Source of the DNA: Atrichornis clamosus
Lineage: Eukaryota > Chordata > Aves > Passeriformes > Menuridae
DNA: 64,000 nt
Reading direction: 5' to 3'
Assembly (NCBI GenBank): GCA_013400975.1
Contig: WBMZ01010241.1
Coordinates: 105,134-169,133 of the forward strand
This document shows, one piece after another, positions 63,526 through 64,000 of this stretch (position 1 is the stretch's first letter; every line of letters starts with the position of its first letter). A program made the position numbers and the translations under genes. Under the pieces are notes generated by a model that was given only the letters and a program-made list of their open reading frames with translations, did not search any database and was not told where the DNA came from.

Positions 63526-64000
63526 CTACACGGCAGGCACCAGGCTCTTCTTATCCAGCGGCTGCTCGTCCTCCTCTAGCAGCAGCTCGTCCAACTCCCC
63601 GTCCTCGGCTCCCGAGGCCTCGGGCCCGCCGGCGGCCCGGCAGCGCCGCAGATGCCGCAAGGCCAGGCGGTGCTTCTCCTGCAGCCGCCCCAGCTGGGCC
63701 CGCAGGGCCTCCGCCTCCTCACTCGGGTCAGTGGGGGGCTTGTCGGGGCCGGGCCCCAGCAGGGCCTGTCGGAAGAGGCAGCGGTTCTCGCGGCGCAGGC
63801 GGCGGTTCTCCAGCCGCAGCCGCGCGTTTTCCTGGCGCAGCCGCGCGTTGTGCCACTCGCGCTCCTCTCGCTGCCGCAGCGCCTCGCTGTGGCTGGCCGC
63901 CAGGTCCGCGTACCGCTCCGCCAGCTGCTGCGGCGAGCCCCGCGACTGGCCCCGCCAGCCGCCGCCCGGCTCCCCCACCTCCGCCGCCCCGCCGCGCCCG
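63355..64000. promoter_or_regulatory. CpG-rich block (CpG island) covering the TUSC1 coding exon
   Basis: The base composition changes abruptly near 63355 from AT-rich to strongly GC-rich with dense CpG (for example gcgccgcagcgg, ccgcgcgttttcc), and this continues to the window edge. It covers the coding exon and the first part of the 3'UTR. The promoter itself would lie beyond 64000. A small inverted repeat (cctttcc/ggaaagg, 3-nt loop, 63355-63371) sits at its left border. Confidence 0.8.
63526..64000 (-). CDS. TUSC1: TUSC1 (tumor suppressor candidate 1), C-terminal 157 residues; 5' end beyond the window
   Basis: The minus-strand frame is open from the window edge (first full codon 63999-63997) to a TAG at 63526-63528, giving 157 visible residues. 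The visible part contains no in-frame ATG. The apparent start at 63978 is a GTG, and the frame stays open upstream of it, so the true start lies outside the window. A Gly/Arg-rich segment is followed by a block beginning QQLAERYADLAASHSEAL, then a very basic Arg/Glu/Asn/Leu-rich stretch (ARLRQENARLRLENRRLRRE) ending in LFRQALL. After a Pro-rich spacer come a second short helix (ALRAQLGRLQEKH) and an acidic tail. I recognise the first block and the charged helix as the conserved core of vertebrate TUSC1, a protein of roughly 210 residues encoded by one exon. The leucine spacing suggests coiled coil. Its molecular role is poorly known; in humans it is described as a candidate tumour suppressor at 9p21. 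No intron is visible, in keeping with the family. Confidence 0.93.
   Translation of the reverse strand, partial: GRGGAAEVGEPGGGWRGQSRGSPQQLAERYADLAASHSEALRQREEREWHNARLRQENARLRLENRRLRRENRCLFRQALLGPGPDKPPTDPSEEAEALRAQLGRLQEKHRLALRHLRRCRAAGGPEASGAEDGELDELLLEEDEQPLDKKSLVPAV

Overview
This window looks like a piece of a bird genome. The supporting signs are many 5'-truncated CR1-type LINE fragments (several ending in the ATTCTATGA-like tail typical of avian CR1), LTRs of avian ERV type, an AT-rich background, and a single-exon gene recognisable as TUSC1. TUSC1 lies on the Z chromosome in chicken and in a gene desert at human 9p21, so a Z-linked locus is plausible. That last step is inference, not something the sequence shows.

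Layout. About 63 kb of the 64 kb is intergenic DNA without a convincing protein gene. The only gene is at the extreme right on the minus strand: the TUSC1 coding region (63526 to the window edge), inside a CpG-rich block, with a probable 3'UTR running left to an AATAAA signal at 62850-62855. Its start codon lies outside the window. If synteny with mammals holds, the rest is the desert 3' of TUSC1, on the side leading towards IZUMO3/ELAVL2.

Repeats explain much of the more GC-rich sequence in the desert. CR1 pieces lie at about 2540-2897, 4100-5210, 5325-5632, 18725-18795, 20290-20590, 22690-23716 and 28160-29106 (all plus) and 42950-43595 (minus). There is a solo LTR at 30008-30632 with an exact internal 50-bp tandem duplication, and a probable minus-strand LTR at 13637-14155. 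A decayed provirus-like unit spans 41859 to about 44185: two diverged direct LTRs, a primer-binding-site-like sequence, a purine tract, and an antisense CR1 plus an 86-bp A-rich tract nested inside. An assembly gap (17854-17954) sits beside a (TTCCC)n array. Simple repeats include (GGAT)n, (CA)n, poly(A)/poly(T) tracts and a 125-bp purine-rich tract.

Most points worth a second look are structural: a perfect 23-bp inverted repeat with a 4-nt loop at 60299-60348, an internally deleted CR1 whose joint shows microhomology, the nested LTR element, a p53-site-like tandem decamer in the minus LTR, and the G4-capable array at the gap. I found no CRISPR, operon, tRNA or rRNA, and no evidence of a new coding system. 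The other open reading frames are short, unrecognised and consistent with chance or with repeats.
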